The notes: generated by a model from the letters alone, not told the origin. 64,000 nucleotides of DNA from Catellatospora paridis (GCF_009720365.1 NZ_ML769316.1:1-64000), one strand, 5' to 3'. Positions 35,750 through 44,832 are shown, numbered from the stretch's first letter. Made by a program: numbers and translations.

Positions 35750-36100
35750 CCGGACGGACCGAACGGACGGCCAGCCTTTCAGGATCCGTCACTGGTTGAG
35801 CTGGCAGATGCTGAAGTTAGTGCACCCGGTGAGCCAGGCGCAGCTCCAGCGGTCTACCCGCGCCCGCCGCACGCCGACGGCGGCCACCGCGCCGGGCGTG
35901 CAGCCGACCCTACCGGCCGGCGACCCACGCCGGACCCACCTCGGCCAGGACCAGCCGCAGATGCTGCCGGGAGATGCCCGTGAACACCGGATGGCTGAAA
36001 GCACGGCGAGCCCAGCGACGCGACATCCAAAGAGGATCTGCGATCGGCTCGGGAGCCGACACCGTCAGCTATTGCACTCAAGATCGCAAACAGGGCGCCG
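35750..36100. other. About 350 bases without a supported gene
   Basis: The frames present are short and lack starts. A run of CG-rich sequence is followed by a more AT-rich stretch near 36030-36090 at the 3' side of the merR gene. Confidence 0.35.
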
Positions 36101-36511
36101 TCACGGCGGCCCCCACAGGTCTCCCGCATTGCCCTGCGCCAGGTGCTCCTCGTACACGCCGACCTTGAAATCGATCACTTCGAGGCAGGCGGACAGCTCC
36201 GCGATCCGCTCCACTACCACATCCCGATGCTCACGCAGCAGCTTGAGACGGATGTGCTCGTTGCCGACTCCCTGCCGCACTAGCTCGGCGAAGCGCCGGA
36301 TCGTGGCCAGCGGCATTCCCGACGCACGGAACCTCATGCAGTACTCCAGCCACTCCACGTCCCACGCCGAGTAGACGCGTCGGCCGCGCCCATCGCGCCG
36401 CACCTCACCCGCGAACAGACCCTCCCGCTCGTACAGGCGCAGGGTGTGCACGCTCAGGCCGGTCCGCGCGCAGACCTGGCCGATAGTCAGCTCACTCGCT
36501 GCCGCGGTCAT
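36101..36511 (-). CDS. MerR-family regulator of the adjacent SDR gene
   Basis: This is a 136-residue protein. The N-terminal winged helix is classical: LTIGQVCARTGLSVHTLRLY, EREGLF, then the wing RRVYSAWDVEWLEYCMRFRA. A coiled-coil dimer helix follows (LREHRDVVVERIAELSACLE). There is no metal-binding Cys pattern, so it falls with the small-molecule or oxidoreductase-linked branch. ATG 36511 sits 55 bases from the divergent SDR start. The promoter between them has the 19-base spacer and central palindrome expected for its operator. Confidence 0.9.
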   Translation of the reverse strand: MTAAASELTIGQVCARTGLSVHTLRLYEREGLFAGEVRRDGRGRRVYSAWDVEWLEYCMRFRASGMPLATIRRFAELVRQGVGNEHIRLKLLREHRDVVVERIAELSACLEVIDFKVGVYEEHLAQGNAGDLWGPP

Positions 36512-36528
36512 GCGCCGAGCGTACGCCG

Positions 36529-36567
36529 TTGACCTAGACCCGGGTCGAGCATCTAACTTCGGGTTCA
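36529..36567 (+). promoter_or_regulatory. MerR-type promoter with 19-bp spacer; leaderless SDR start
   Basis: The -35 box TTGACC (36529-36534) and -10 box TAACTT (36554-36559) are separated by 19 bases. The spacer carries the near-perfect palindrome CTAGACCC/GGGTCGAG (36534-36549). A long spacer with a dyad is the hallmark of MerR activation, where the bound protein twists DNA. Transcription would start 7-8 bases after the -10, at or next to the SDR ATG 36567, so the mRNA is probably leaderless. Confidence 0.8.
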
Positions 36568-37538
36568 TGACCACACCGCAGCGCGGGATCGGCTCGGGTT
36601 TCGACGCCCGCAGCACCACCGACGACGTTCTCAAAGGGATCGACCTGTCCGGCAAGACGGCCATCGTCACCGGCGGATACTCCGGCCTCGGGCTGGTGAC
36701 GACACGCGCACTGGCTAGTGCGGGCGCCCACGTCGTCGTCCCCGCCAAGCGACCCGAGCTCGCCAGGCAAGAGCTCGACGGGATCGACGGGATCGAGATC
36801 GACGCGCTCGATCTGGCCGATCTCGACAGCGTCCGCGGGTTCGCCGAGCGCTTTTCCGCCTCCGGCCGCGATGCCGACATCGTGATCAACAACGCGGGCA
36901 TCATGGCCTGCCCCGAGACTCGGGTCGGCCCAGGTTGGGAGGCGCAGTTCGCGGTCAATCACCTCGGCCACTACGCGCTGATCAACCGGATCTGGCCCGC
37001 GATCGCCCGCGCCCGCGGCCGGGTCGTCGCCGTCTCCTCCGGTGCCCACGGCATCACCGGCATCCGCTGGCACGACGTGCAGTTCACGACGGACTACGAC
37101 GGCTGGCAGGCGTACGGCCAGGCCAAGGCCGCCAACGTGCTCTTCGCCGTGCACCTCGACAAGCTCGGGCGCGACGCCGGCGTCCGGGCGTTCGCGCTAC
37201 ACCCCGGTGCCATCCTCACCCCATTGCAGCGTCACCTGTCCACAGACGAGATGGTCGCCGCAGGCTGGATCGACGAGGACGGCAACCTGGCCGACCCGAC
37301 CTTCAAGACCCTCGAGCAGGGCGCGGCGACGCAGGTGTGGGCGGCGACCTCACCGCAGCTCGCGGGCATGGGCGGCGTGTACTGCGAGGACTGCGACATC
37401 GCCGGCCCGGCAAGTGACTCGGGCGGCGTGCACGCCCACGCGACAGACCCCGCAGAGGCGGCGCGCCTGTGGGAGCTGTCGGCCGAGCTCACCGGCGTGG
37501 ACGCGTTCAGGTCCTTGGCCGCGACGACAACCGGCTGA
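36567..37538 (+). CDS. Short-chain dehydrogenase/reductase (retinol dehydrogenase-like)
   Basis: This is a 323-residue NAD(P)-dependent oxidoreductase. The cofactor motif is TAIVTGGYSGLGLVTTRALA, followed by NNAGIM, the catalytic Ser in VVAVSSGAHG and Tyr/Lys in WQAYGQAKAAN. The length and the WxAxTSPQLAGxGGVYCEDCDIA segment near the end match the WWOX/retinol dehydrogenase-like branch common beside MerR genes. No ribosome site precedes ATG 36567, in line with a leaderless message. Confidence 0.9.
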   Translation: MTTPQRGIGSGFDARSTTDDVLKGIDLSGKTAIVTGGYSGLGLVTTRALASAGAHVVVPAKRPELARQELDGIDGIEIDALDLADLDSVRGFAERFSASGRDADIVINNAGIMACPETRVGPGWEAQFAVNHLGHYALINRIWPAIARARGRVVAVSSGAHGITGIRWHDVQFTTDYDGWQAYGQAKAANVLFAVHLDKLGRDAGVRAFALHPGAILTPLQRHLSTDEMVAAGWIDEDGNLADPTFKTLEQGAATQVWAATSPQLAGMGGVYCEDCDIAGPASDSGGVHAHATDPAEAARLWELSAELTGVDAFRSLAATTTG

Positions 37539-37675
37539 CGTCGAGCGCGCTCGCCCGACAGACGGAAACGGCCAGCCGGTCATGACGTGCGGTCAGGGGC
37601 TCGTATGTCGGAATCTTCAGCGCGCCCAGGTGTGCGCGTGTGGACGTATGCTGGCCCGCGGCGAAGGGAGCGCGG

Positions 37676-38281
37676 ATGATCCGGGTGTTGCTGGCCGAGG
37701 ACGTGCGCGTGCTGCGCGAGGCGCTGGCGGAGCTGCTGGGCTTCGAGGACGACATCGAGGTGGTCGCGGCCGTCGAACGGGGCGATGAGGTCGTCGCGGC
37801 CGCGTTGCGGCACCGACCGGATGTGGCCGTGGTCGACATCGAGATGCCGGGCCTCGACGGGATCGACGCCGCGTTGCGGCTGCTGCGCGAGCTGCCCACC
37901 TGCCGGACGTTGGTGTTGACCGGGGTGGGACGACCGGCCAACCTGCGCCGCGCAGTGCAGGCGCAGGTGGCCGGTTTCATGCTCAAGGACTCCGGGCCGC
38001 GCGAGGTGGTCGACGCGATTCGCGTCGTGGCCGCCGGTGGGCGGGTCATCGATCCGCAGCTGGCCTACGCGACGCTTGGTTCGAGCGGCAGCCCGCTGAC
38101 CGAGCGGGAGACCGATGTGCTGCGGCTGACCGCCGCGGGCGCGACGCCGCGCGAGGTGGCCGCGAAGTTGTTCCTCACCTATGGGACGGTCCGCAACTAT
38201 CTGGCTTCAGCGGTGACCAAGCTCGACGCCAGGAATCGGGTCGACGCGATCAGGATCGCGGCCGAGGCGGGCTGGGTGTAG
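37676..38281 (+). CDS. NarL/LuxR-type response regulator
   Basis: This is a 201-residue protein. The receiver has the acidic pair in LLAEDVRVLREAL, phospho-acceptor Asp in VAVVDIEMPGLDGID and Lys in GFMLKDSGPREV. The LuxR helix-turn-helix follows (LTERETDVLRLTAAGATPRE, AAKLFLTYGTVRNYLASAVT). ATG 37676 follows AAGGGAG. Its end overlaps the converging histidine kinase gene by 75 bases, and that kinase is very likely its partner. Confidence 0.92.
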   Translation: MIRVLLAEDVRVLREALAELLGFEDDIEVVAAVERGDEVVAAALRHRPDVAVVDIEMPGLDGIDAALRLLRELPTCRTLVLTGVGRPANLRRAVQAQVAGFMLKDSGPREVVDAIRVVAAGGRVIDPQLAYATLGSSGSPLTERETDVLRLTAAGATPREVAAKLFLTYGTVRNYLASAVTKLDARNRVDAIRIAAEAGWV

Positions 38282-40156
38282 CCGACCTGGCTGAGCGGCC
38301 CGCGGTGGGACTTGTGCGGTGAGCACGAAACCGTCGCCGTCGGGCTCGGCGCTGAGTCGCCCGCCTGCCGCGGCGAGCCGGGCACTCAGGTTGACCAGAC
38401 CGGTTCCGGCACCGGCCCTGACCGCGCGGTCGGGTTTGCCGTCGTTGGTGACGCGCAGCCGCGCCGTCCCGTCCCGTGTGGTCAGCGCGATCTTGCAGGT
38501 GGTTGCGCCGGCGGCGTGGCGGATGACGTTGGTGACCGCCTCCCGCACCACCGTGGCCAGCAGCGTGTCGACGGCGGCCGGCAGGGCGGCGGCGCTGACC
38601 TCCACCTCGGCCTGGATCCCCGACGCGTCGAGCAGGGAGCAGACGGCCCGGAGTTCTTCGGCGAATCGGAGCTCGGGGGTGCCGGAGATCGCCGCTTGGA
38701 TGTCCGCGAGCCCGCGCAGGGCAAGTGTGCCCAGCTCGTGGAACTCGCGTCGGGCCCTGGCGGGGTCGGTGTCGGCGAGCCGCGCGATCAGCTCGCATTT
38801 CAGGCTGATCCCCGTGATGCTCAACCCCAGCAGGTCGTGGACGTCCCGGGTGACCCGCAGCCGTTCTCGGACCACCGCCAGCCGGGCCAGTCCCGCACTG
38901 GCCTGCGCGAGTTCGCGCGCCACATCCGGCAGCCGGCAATAGGCGTACACCTGGATCAGCGCCCCGGTCAGGCTGGCGACCAGGTAGACATGGTCCCCCA
39001 CGGTCGCGCTGGACGGCATGACCAGCAGCAACTCTGCCATCACGATCGCCAGGACGCCGAGCGACCACGGCAGGCGCCACCGGTACAGCACCGCCCCGGC
39101 CGCCAACGTGATCGTGGGGGCGAAGTGCGGGCCGGTCAGCGCGACCGCCACCGTCAGGATCACCAGGTGCAAGGGGAGGGTCCACCGCCATCGGCGGGGT
39201 GGGCGACCGGCCACCTGCGGAGCGCCGTGGTACATCTGCAGGGCCGCGGATCCGGCCAGCGTCAGCAGCACGAGCACCCACCCCGCGAAGCTCGGCCGGA
39301 CGTAGAACGCGAAGTTGACCAGCACCAGCAGAGCGCAGTTGATGGTCGTCGCCAGGGTGAACAACCATGCCAGCCGCGGCGAGATCATGGTCGTCTGGGA
39401 CGAGGGAGCGTCCGCACCAGCCTGCCCGCCGGACATTTCCCGCCGTGTGTCGATGATCGACCGTGCCGTGTGCGCGGCGCGCCGAGCGGTCGCGGTGATC
39501 TCGGAAAGCCTTGCCCGTGCCTGCTCGCCTTCCATGCCGAGCCGGCTCAGCCGGAGCACCGCGGACAGGTCCGTGCCCAGCGTGACACGCATGCGTTCGG
39601 CGTTGTCGAAGCGTTCCCCGGCCACCGCGAGCGCTGCGTGAGCGGCTCGTTCGGCTGCCACGCGCCGGGTCAGGTCGGTCAGCAGCATCACGCCGAACAG
39701 GTTCGACCCGACGAGCACATCGATGACCAGCCTGCCGACCAGGGCGAGCCCGACCGCGCCCGCCTGGCCGAACACCGCGCTCAGGCCGACGTCGAGCGCG
39801 ATCACGAGTACGCCCGAAAGCCAGGAGATCCGGTGAGGCATGGTGAACAGCACCGAGGCGACGACCGCTCCGGCAACCGGCCCCCACACCTCACCCACCA
39901 GGAGGTACGGGCCGAAAGCCAGCAGCGCCTGCCCGGCCAGTACCCACAGGGTCGCCTGCGACGACAGTCGCCTTGAGCCGATGACCAGCACCGTCGCCGC
40001 GAGGCCGCCGACCGCTGCCATGGCGATGACGCCTGACGTTGCGGTGATCCCCGAAGTCCCGTACTCGCCGGAGAAGACGAACCCGCTACGAGCCACGAAC
40101 CAGGCGGCAAGTGTGATGACCAACAACGCCTGGGCCGTTTGGGCTCGTCGCCCCAC
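38207..40156 (-). CDS. NarL-type sensor histidine kinase with two membrane modules
   Basis: This is a protein of about 649 residues. It has an N-terminal multi-span module, then a cytoplasmic linker with a degenerate helical pair (RLSEITATARRAAHTARSII), a second multi-span module (LAWLFTLATTINCALLVLVN onward) and the HisKA_3/HATPase core. The phospho-His lies in VTRDVHDLLGLSITGISLKC; the ATP site includes VVREAVTNVIRHAAGAT and GAGTGLVNLSARLAAAGG. The start is best at GTG 40156 behind GGAGG; the frame opens at 40207. The last 25 residues, antisense to the regulator, look dispensable. The duplicated layout suggests an internal fusion of two kinase halves. Confidence 0.88.
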   Translation of the reverse strand: MGRRAQTAQALLVITLAAWFVARSGFVFSGEYGTSGITATSGVIAMAAVGGLAATVLVIGSRRLSSQATLWVLAGQALLAFGPYLLVGEVWGPVAGAVVASVLFTMPHRISWLSGVLVIALDVGLSAVFGQAGAVGLALVGRLVIDVLVGSNLFGVMLLTDLTRRVAAERAAHAALAVAGERFDNAERMRVTLGTDLSAVLRLSRLGMEGEQARARLSEITATARRAAHTARSIIDTRREMSGGQAGADAPSSQTTMISPRLAWLFTLATTINCALLVLVNFAFYVRPSFAGWVLVLLTLAGSAALQMYHGAPQVAGRPPRRWRWTLPLHLVILTVAVALTGPHFAPTITLAAGAVLYRWRLPWSLGVLAIVMAELLLVMPSSATVGDHVYLVASLTGALIQVYAYCRLPDVARELAQASAGLARLAVVRERLRVTRDVHDLLGLSITGISLKCELIARLADTDPARARREFHELGTLALRGLADIQAAISGTPELRFAEELRAVCSLLDASGIQAEVEVSAAALPAAVDTLLATVVREAVTNVIRHAAGATTCKIALTTRDGTARLRVTNDGKPDRAVRAGAGTGLVNLSARLAAAGGRLSAEPDGDGFVLTAQVPPRAAQPGRLHPARLGRDPDRVDPIPGVELGHR

Positions 40157-40179
40157 TCCGCCTCCGTGACCTCGATAAA

Positions 40180-40192
40180 GTGCACATTGCAC
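40180..40192. promoter_or_regulatory. Perfect palindrome between the kinase and epoxide hydrolase genes
   Basis: GTGCA (40180-40184) and TGCAC (40188-40192) are separated by CAT. The dyad lies 24 bases upstream of the kinase start and about 100 upstream of the hydrolase. It could serve the response regulator. The arms are short, so support is modest. Confidence 0.35.
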
Positions 40193-40295
40193 AGGTTCGG
40201 CCTGCACCCTGTCAACGTGATGGGCGGCACTGTGCGCGAGGGGCCGATGCGCTCATGCACTGCCGCCGGCCCTGGCAACGGCGCAGGATCAGGTC

Positions 40296-41434
40296 ATGAC
40301 CAACAACGCGGAGATCCGCCCGTACCGGATCGACATTCCCGAGGCCGATCTCGCCGACCTACGTGCCCGTCTGGACCGGACGAGGTGGGCCGATCCCGCT
40401 CCCGGGGCGGGCTACGGGGTGGGTCTGGACGACGTGCGCCGGCTCGTCGAGTATTGGCGGTCCGCCTTCGACTGGCGTGCCCAGGAAGCGCGAATCAACG
40501 CGCATCCCCAGTTCACCACTACCATCGACGGGCAGAACGTCCACTTCCTGCACGTGCGTTCACCGGAACCGGCGGCGATGCCGCTGATCCTCACCCACGG
40601 CTGGCCGGGATCGGTCGTGGAGTTCCTGGACCTGATCGGCCCGCTCACCGATCCGGCCGCGCACGGCGGCGACGCGGCCGACGCGTTCCACCTGGTGATC
40701 CCGTCCCTGCCGGGTTTCGCCTTCTCCGGCCCGGCCGCCGACACGGGCTGGGGCACCGTACGCACGGCCGCGGCCTGGTCGGAGCTGATGTCGCGCCTGG
40801 GATACCAGCGCTACGGAGCGCACGGCAACGACGCCGGCTCGATGATCTCGCCACGGCTGGCCATCCACGCCGGTGAGCGAGTCGTCGGTGTACACGTCAT
40901 GCAGGTGTTCTCCTTCCCCTCCGGCGATGCTGCCGAGTTCGCCGGCATGTCGGAGCAGGACATGGCCCAGATGCAGCAACTGCAGTGGTTCATGGCGTCG
41001 AAGTTCTCGTTCAACCAGCTTCACTCACAGCAGCCGCAGACCCTCGCCCACGCGCTGGCCGACTCACCGGCCGGCCTGCTCGGCTGGAACCTGCAGCTGA
41101 TGGACGACGAAGCGATGGGCGGCAGGCGGCTCGACGACGACTTCGTGGTGACCAATGCCGCCATCTACTGGCTCACCAACACTGCGGGTTCGTCGATCCG
41201 CTTCTACCGCGAGGACGCCAACGCCGACCACGCGCCCAGCGAGGCGAGCACGTTCCCGCTGGGCGTGACTGGTTTCGGAGGCGACTTCACGGGGTCCGGC
41301 GCTTCGCCGAGCGCGACCACAAGAACGTCACGCAGTGGCACATCCACGACGCTCCCGGCGGGCATTACGCCGCCCACCTGGAGCCGGAGCTGGTGACCTC
41401 CGACATCCGGGGCTTCTTCCGCGTCCTGCGCTGA
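40296..41434 (+). pseudogene. Epoxide hydrolase (alpha/beta hydrolase) with a frameshift near the 3' end
   Basis: The gene begins like the microsomal epoxide hydrolase family, with the N-terminal lid IRPYRIDIPEADLADLRARL, oxyanion-hole motif HGWPGSVVEFLDLI and a nucleophile-elbow GAHGNDAGSMISPR. The frame breaks near 41290. The normal ending RRFAERDHKNVTQWHIHDAP, then GGHYAAHLEPEL and DIRGFFRVLR, continues in another frame to 41434. The catalytic His region (GGHYAAHLEP) is therefore lost from the main frame. A one-base sequencing error would restore an intact enzyme of about 378 residues. Confidence 0.8.
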
Positions 41435-41877
41435 GCTTCGGATCCGGTAACAGCGGCGGTCTGCCCGCCCGAACGGCGAACAACACGGCCATGGGCCAAC
41501 CCACGGTCAAGATCGTTACTGGCTCATGGGTTTGTCGGGGTGTGGGCGGGTGGTGGCCCCGGTAGGGGCCGGCGTTCGGCTGGACGCGTGTCGGTCGGCA
41601 CGGGGGTGTCGTGTTGTCGTACCGGGCAAGGCCCGGCGACGGACGCCACCGCCCCCACGCGACCAGAGCGATCGTGTGAGGCATCGGAGCACCCAGGCCG
41701 CACCGGCTGTCCCCGGGCGTGAGGAACCCCGCCACCGCATCCCCGGACCGCGCACACGATGCCCGTCGCCGGACAGCGGACCGAAAGCGGGCGGCCAGCG
41801 TGCCCAACACCGTCCGGAGCACGCGGCTGAGCAAACGCAACTCATGCACAGTCCATAGGAACGGTCTCGACACGGCA
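41435..41877. other. About 440 bases without a supported gene
   Basis: Long GC-rich frames overlap in several phases, but none has a ribosome site or domain. No clear hairpin. Confidence 0.4.
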
Positions 41878-42327
41878 TCAGTCAGGCAGGTCGGCGATCC
41901 GGGTCGACAGTGTGCGCAGCAGCGCCAGTTCGTCGGGACTCAGATGATCGAGGAAGCGCGCCCGCACGGAGACGACATGGTGCGGGGCGGCGTCATCCAG
42001 CACCCTGAAGCCGTCATCGGTCAGGTGCAGGATGCAGCCTCGCGCGTCCTGCGGATCGGGCTCCTTGCCGACGAGTCCCCGGGCCTGCATGCGGGCCGCG
42101 TGGTGGGACAGCCGGCTGCGCGACCACTCCATCTTGGCGGCGAGATCTTTGAGCGCCCACCGACGGTTCGGCTTCTCCGACAGCGTGCTCAGCACCTCGT
42201 AGTCAGCCGGTGACAGCCCCGAGTCGCGGGCCAAGTCCCGGCTGAGCCGGGCCGGCAACGCTATCAGCAAGCGCCGGAAGGCACGCCACGTATTTTCCTC
42301 ATCCTCGGTCAGCCAGGCAGTGTGCAC
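41878..42327 (-). CDS. MarR-family regulator
   Basis: This is a 149-residue protein. It contains the MarR core: LSPADYEVLSTLSEKPNRRW, LAAKMEWSRSRLSHHAARMQ and the wing PDPQDARGCILHLTDDG. The GTG start at 42327 faces the divergent FMN reductase-GNAT gene. Two palindromes in and around that gene's promoter are its likely operators. Confidence 0.9.
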   Translation of the reverse strand: MHTAWLTEDEENTWRAFRRLLIALPARLSRDLARDSGLSPADYEVLSTLSEKPNRRWALKDLAAKMEWSRSRLSHHAARMQARGLVGKEPDPQDARGCILHLTDDGFRVLDDAAPHHVVSVRARFLDHLSPDELALLRTLSTRIADLPD

Positions 42328-42346
42328 TCGGTCACCCTACACCTCG

Positions 42347-42389
42347 TTGACACGTCATAGAAATGTCGAATAAGGTCGGTGACATGTCA
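42347..42389 (+). promoter_or_regulatory. Promoter flanked by two TGAC-N2-GTCA operators; leaderless start
   Basis: The -35 TTGACA (42347-42352) and -10 TAAGGT (42371-42376) are 18 bases apart. TGACACGTCA (42348-42357) overlaps the -35. The perfect palindrome TGACATGTCA (42380-42389) overlaps the expected start point and ATG 42384. Their centres are 32 bases apart, three helical turns, so two MarR dimers would bind the same face and block polymerase. Confidence 0.75.
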
Positions 42390-43478
42390 TCGAATGCGTC
42401 ACTGAATGTTCTGGTCATCGTCGCAAGCACCCGCCCCGGACGGCTCGGACCGGCAATCGCCGACTGGTTCGTCCAGGCAACCGCTCCGGCAGGCCCGGCG
42501 GACGGGACGACTCTCGACATCGCGGACCTGGCCGACATCGGACTGCCGCTGCTGGACGAGCCCGAGCATCCCTCCAGCGGCGCCTACGTTCACGAGCACA
42601 CCCGCGCGTGGAGCCGGCGGGTTGCCGCAGCCGACGCATTCGTGGTGGTGACACCCGAGTACAACTACGGCATGCCTGCGGCACTGAAGAACGCCCTCGA
42701 CTTCCTCTACCACGAGTGGGCGTGGAAGCCGGTGGGGTTCGTCAGCTACGGCAACACCTCGGCTGGCACCCGGTCGGTACAGATGGCCAAGCAGGTCGTC
42801 ACCACCTTGAAGATGATGCCCATCGGCGCCACCGTCGCCCTACGCATCGCCGACAGCACCCACAACGGGCAGGTCCTGCAGTCCGCAGAACTCGATGAAG
42901 CCGCTCGCAGAATGCTGCTCGAACTGAACCGAGTCGCCTCGGCGATGCGCTCCCTACGCGCGGAACCCGACAGTGACCTCACCGGCACGTCCGGCCCGGT
43001 CGAAGGGCTGAGGCTGACCATCGCCCAGCCTGACGACCTGGCCGAACTGCTCGTGCTCCAGCGGTGCTGCTGGGTGCAGGAGGCCATCGCGAACGACACC
43101 CTCGACCTGCCGCCGCTCCGGGAGACACTCGACGACCTGCGCGAATCGATGTCGACCTGGCAGCTGTGGTGCGTACGCCGAAACGGGCGCCTCGTAGCAG
43201 CGGTCCGGGCCCGGGCACACGGGAGTGGGTGGCTGATCGGTCGCCTCATGGTGGCTCCCGACCAGGCCGGCAACGGCATCGGTTCCTGGCTTCTCGCATA
43301 CGCCGAACAGCAGGCCCCCGAGGAAACCGCGTACTACGAACTGTTCACCGGCCACCGCAGCACGAGCAACATCAAGCGGTACGAACGCGCCGGCTATGCC
43401 CTCACCGACGGTGACGGCATCTCCGCTGACAGCGTCCGCCTCACCAAAGAGCGGCAACCGGCCACCTGCGTCAGGTGA
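42384..43478 (+). CDS. NADPH-dependent FMN reductase fused to a GNAT acetyltransferase
   Basis: This is a 364-residue fusion. The first 185 residues are a flavodoxin-like FMN reductase: NVLVIVASTRPGRLGPAIAD, VVVTPEYNYGMPAALKNALD, WKPVGFVSYGNTSAGTRSVQ. From about 205 on is a GNAT domain: LRLTIAQPDDLAELLVLQRC, the acetyl-CoA loop LMVAPDQAGNGIGSWLLAYA and NIKRYERAGYAL. The domains are joined without a stop by a short acidic linker. ATG 42384 is chosen because the promoter would start the mRNA there; ATG 42363 is further upstream in frame. The pairing with MarR suggests quinone or drug detoxification by reduction and acetylation. Confidence 0.88.
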   Translation: MSSNASLNVLVIVASTRPGRLGPAIADWFVQATAPAGPADGTTLDIADLADIGLPLLDEPEHPSSGAYVHEHTRAWSRRVAAADAFVVVTPEYNYGMPAALKNALDFLYHEWAWKPVGFVSYGNTSAGTRSVQMAKQVVTTLKMMPIGATVALRIADSTHNGQVLQSAELDEAARRMLLELNRVASAMRSLRAEPDSDLTGTSGPVEGLRLTIAQPDDLAELLVLQRCCWVQEAIANDTLDLPPLRETLDDLRESMSTWQLWCVRRNGRLVAAVRARAHGSGWLIGRLMVAPDQAGNGIGSWLLAYAEQQAPEETAYYELFTGHRSTSNIKRYERAGYALTDGDGISADSVRLTKERQPATCVR

Positions 43479-43486
43479 TCAGATCA

Positions 43487-43664
43487 CCCGGCCTGGTCGT
43501 GCAGACCGTCGCCGTGGTCGGTCGCCAGCGGCGTCTTCGCCGCCCTGGTGCGTGGGGTCAAGGCGTCCACGAGCGGCTCGACCTCGGCTGGCGGTCCTGC
43601 GCACAGCGCGGCTTCCCGAGTCGCGGGGTCGTGTCCCATCCGTTCAGCGAGTTCGTGCATTCTC
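43487..43664 (-). pseudogene. Tyrosine recombinase C-terminal fragment
   Basis: ATG 43661 on the minus strand reads MHELAERMGHDPATREAALC and continues to EVEPLVDALTPRTRAAKTPL. HELAERMGHD is the standard end region of phage-type integrases, but the catalytic Tyr does not follow, and upstream sequence lacks the domain. It resembles the fragment at 14739-14800. Confidence 0.55.
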
Positions 43665-43798
43665 TAGCCGGCGTCGGAAGACTCGACGCCAGCAGTGCAA
43701 GGAGGAGTCCGCGGAGCGCGGCGAGGGCGTACGACCAGATCATGCTCACCTTCGCCGCCGATCGGCGGCGGTCGGCGCACAGTTGGAAGGCACCCGGC

Positions 43799-43822
43799 GG
43801 GGGTGGGGGAAACTACACCCCC
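43799..43822. promoter_or_regulatory. Inverted repeat upstream of the ABC exporter operon
   Basis: GGGGGTG (43799-43805) pairs with CACCCCC (43816-43822) across GGGGAAACTA. It lies about 180 bases before the ATPase start, in the only region available for its promoter. It may be an operator or part of an ECF-type promoter (the AAC within the loop). Confidence 0.4.
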
Positions 43823-44001
43823 ACTCGGCAGGCAGCGTCATACCGGGCCGTACGCGGCGCGCCTAACTTGAGCATTGCCGCACGAAAGGTGTCCCCCACG
43901 CCGGGCGGCGGGATGAAATCCATCCAGTTCGTGCGCACCGACGCCGGCTGGCGCATCAGCGCGGCCGCATCGGCTACGACGCCCGTAGCGATAGGAGAAC
44001 C

Positions 44002-44832
44002 GTGGTCAACGGCAGTGAAGCGATGCCAGACTCGATCAGGAAGGCCACCGGCTCGCACCAGTCGGCGCAGGAAGACGGGCCGCCGGCGCTACTACTCGCC
44101 GGCCTGACCAAGATTTTCGGTGGCAACCCCGCGGTCGACCGGGTCGACCTGACCGTTCCCGCGGGATCGTTCTTCGGCCTGGTCGGGCCCAACGGTGCCG
44201 GCAAGACGACGGCGTTGTCGATGGCGGTCGGGCTGCTGCGGCCCGACGCCGGCAGCTCGTCCGTGTTCGGCGTCGACATGTGGTCCGACCCGGAACGGGC
44301 CAAGGCCTTGATCGGGGTGCTGCCCGACAGTCTCGCGCTGCCCGAAAGGCTGACCGGGCGGGAACTGCTCACGTTTCTCGGCCAGCTCCGCGGCCTCGAC
44401 CCGGCCGCGATCACCGAGCGGACCCGCGAACTGCTCGACGTGATGGACCTGGAGCACGCCGAACGGACGCTGGTCGTCGACTACTCGACCGGCATGCGAA
44501 AGAAGATCGGCCTGGCGACCGCGCTGCTGCACGCGCCCCGGCTACTGGTGCTGGACGAGCCGTTCGAGGCGGTCGACCCCGTGTCGGCGATGGCGTTGAA
44601 GGCGATCCTGGCACGGTTCGTGGCCGACGGCGGTTCGGTGGTGCTGTCCAGCCACGTCATGGCGCTCGTCGAGCAGCTGTGCGACACGGTGGCCATCATG
44701 GTCAAGGGCAAGGTGGTGGCGGCCGGTCCGCTCGACGAGGTCCGCGGCCGCGGCTCCCTCGAGGAGACCTTCGTCCGGCTGGCAGGCGACGACGTCCGGG
44801 CCACGGAGGGGCTGTCATGGTTGACGTCCTGA
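44002..44832 (+). CDS. ABC transporter ATP-binding protein
   Basis: This is a 276-residue protein. Walker A is GLVGPNGAGKTTALSMAV, the signature is VDYSTGMRKKIGLATALL, Walker B is LLVLDEPFEAVDP and the switch His is in VVLSSHVMALVEQ. The class is the single-domain ATPase of drug/antibiotic or Nat/CcmA-like exporters. GTG 44002 follows AGGAG. It overlaps the permease gene by 16 bases. Confidence 0.92.
   Translation: MVNGSEAMPDSIRKATGSHQSAQEDGPPALLLAGLTKIFGGNPAVDRVDLTVPAGSFFGLVGPNGAGKTTALSMAVGLLRPDAGSSSVFGVDMWSDPERAKALIGVLPDSLALPERLTGRELLTFLGQLRGLDPAAITERTRELLDVMDLEHAERTLVVDYSTGMRKKIGLATALLHAPRLLVLDEPFEAVDPVSAMALKAILARFVADGGSVVLSSHVMALVEQLCDTVAIMVKGKVVAAGPLDEVRGRGSLEETFVRLAGDDVRATEGLSWLTS

Noticed and set aside
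38207..38281. Possible fusion of the kinase tail with a new domain
   Set aside because: The last 25 residues are only antisense to the response regulator helix-turn-helix and have no domain features.
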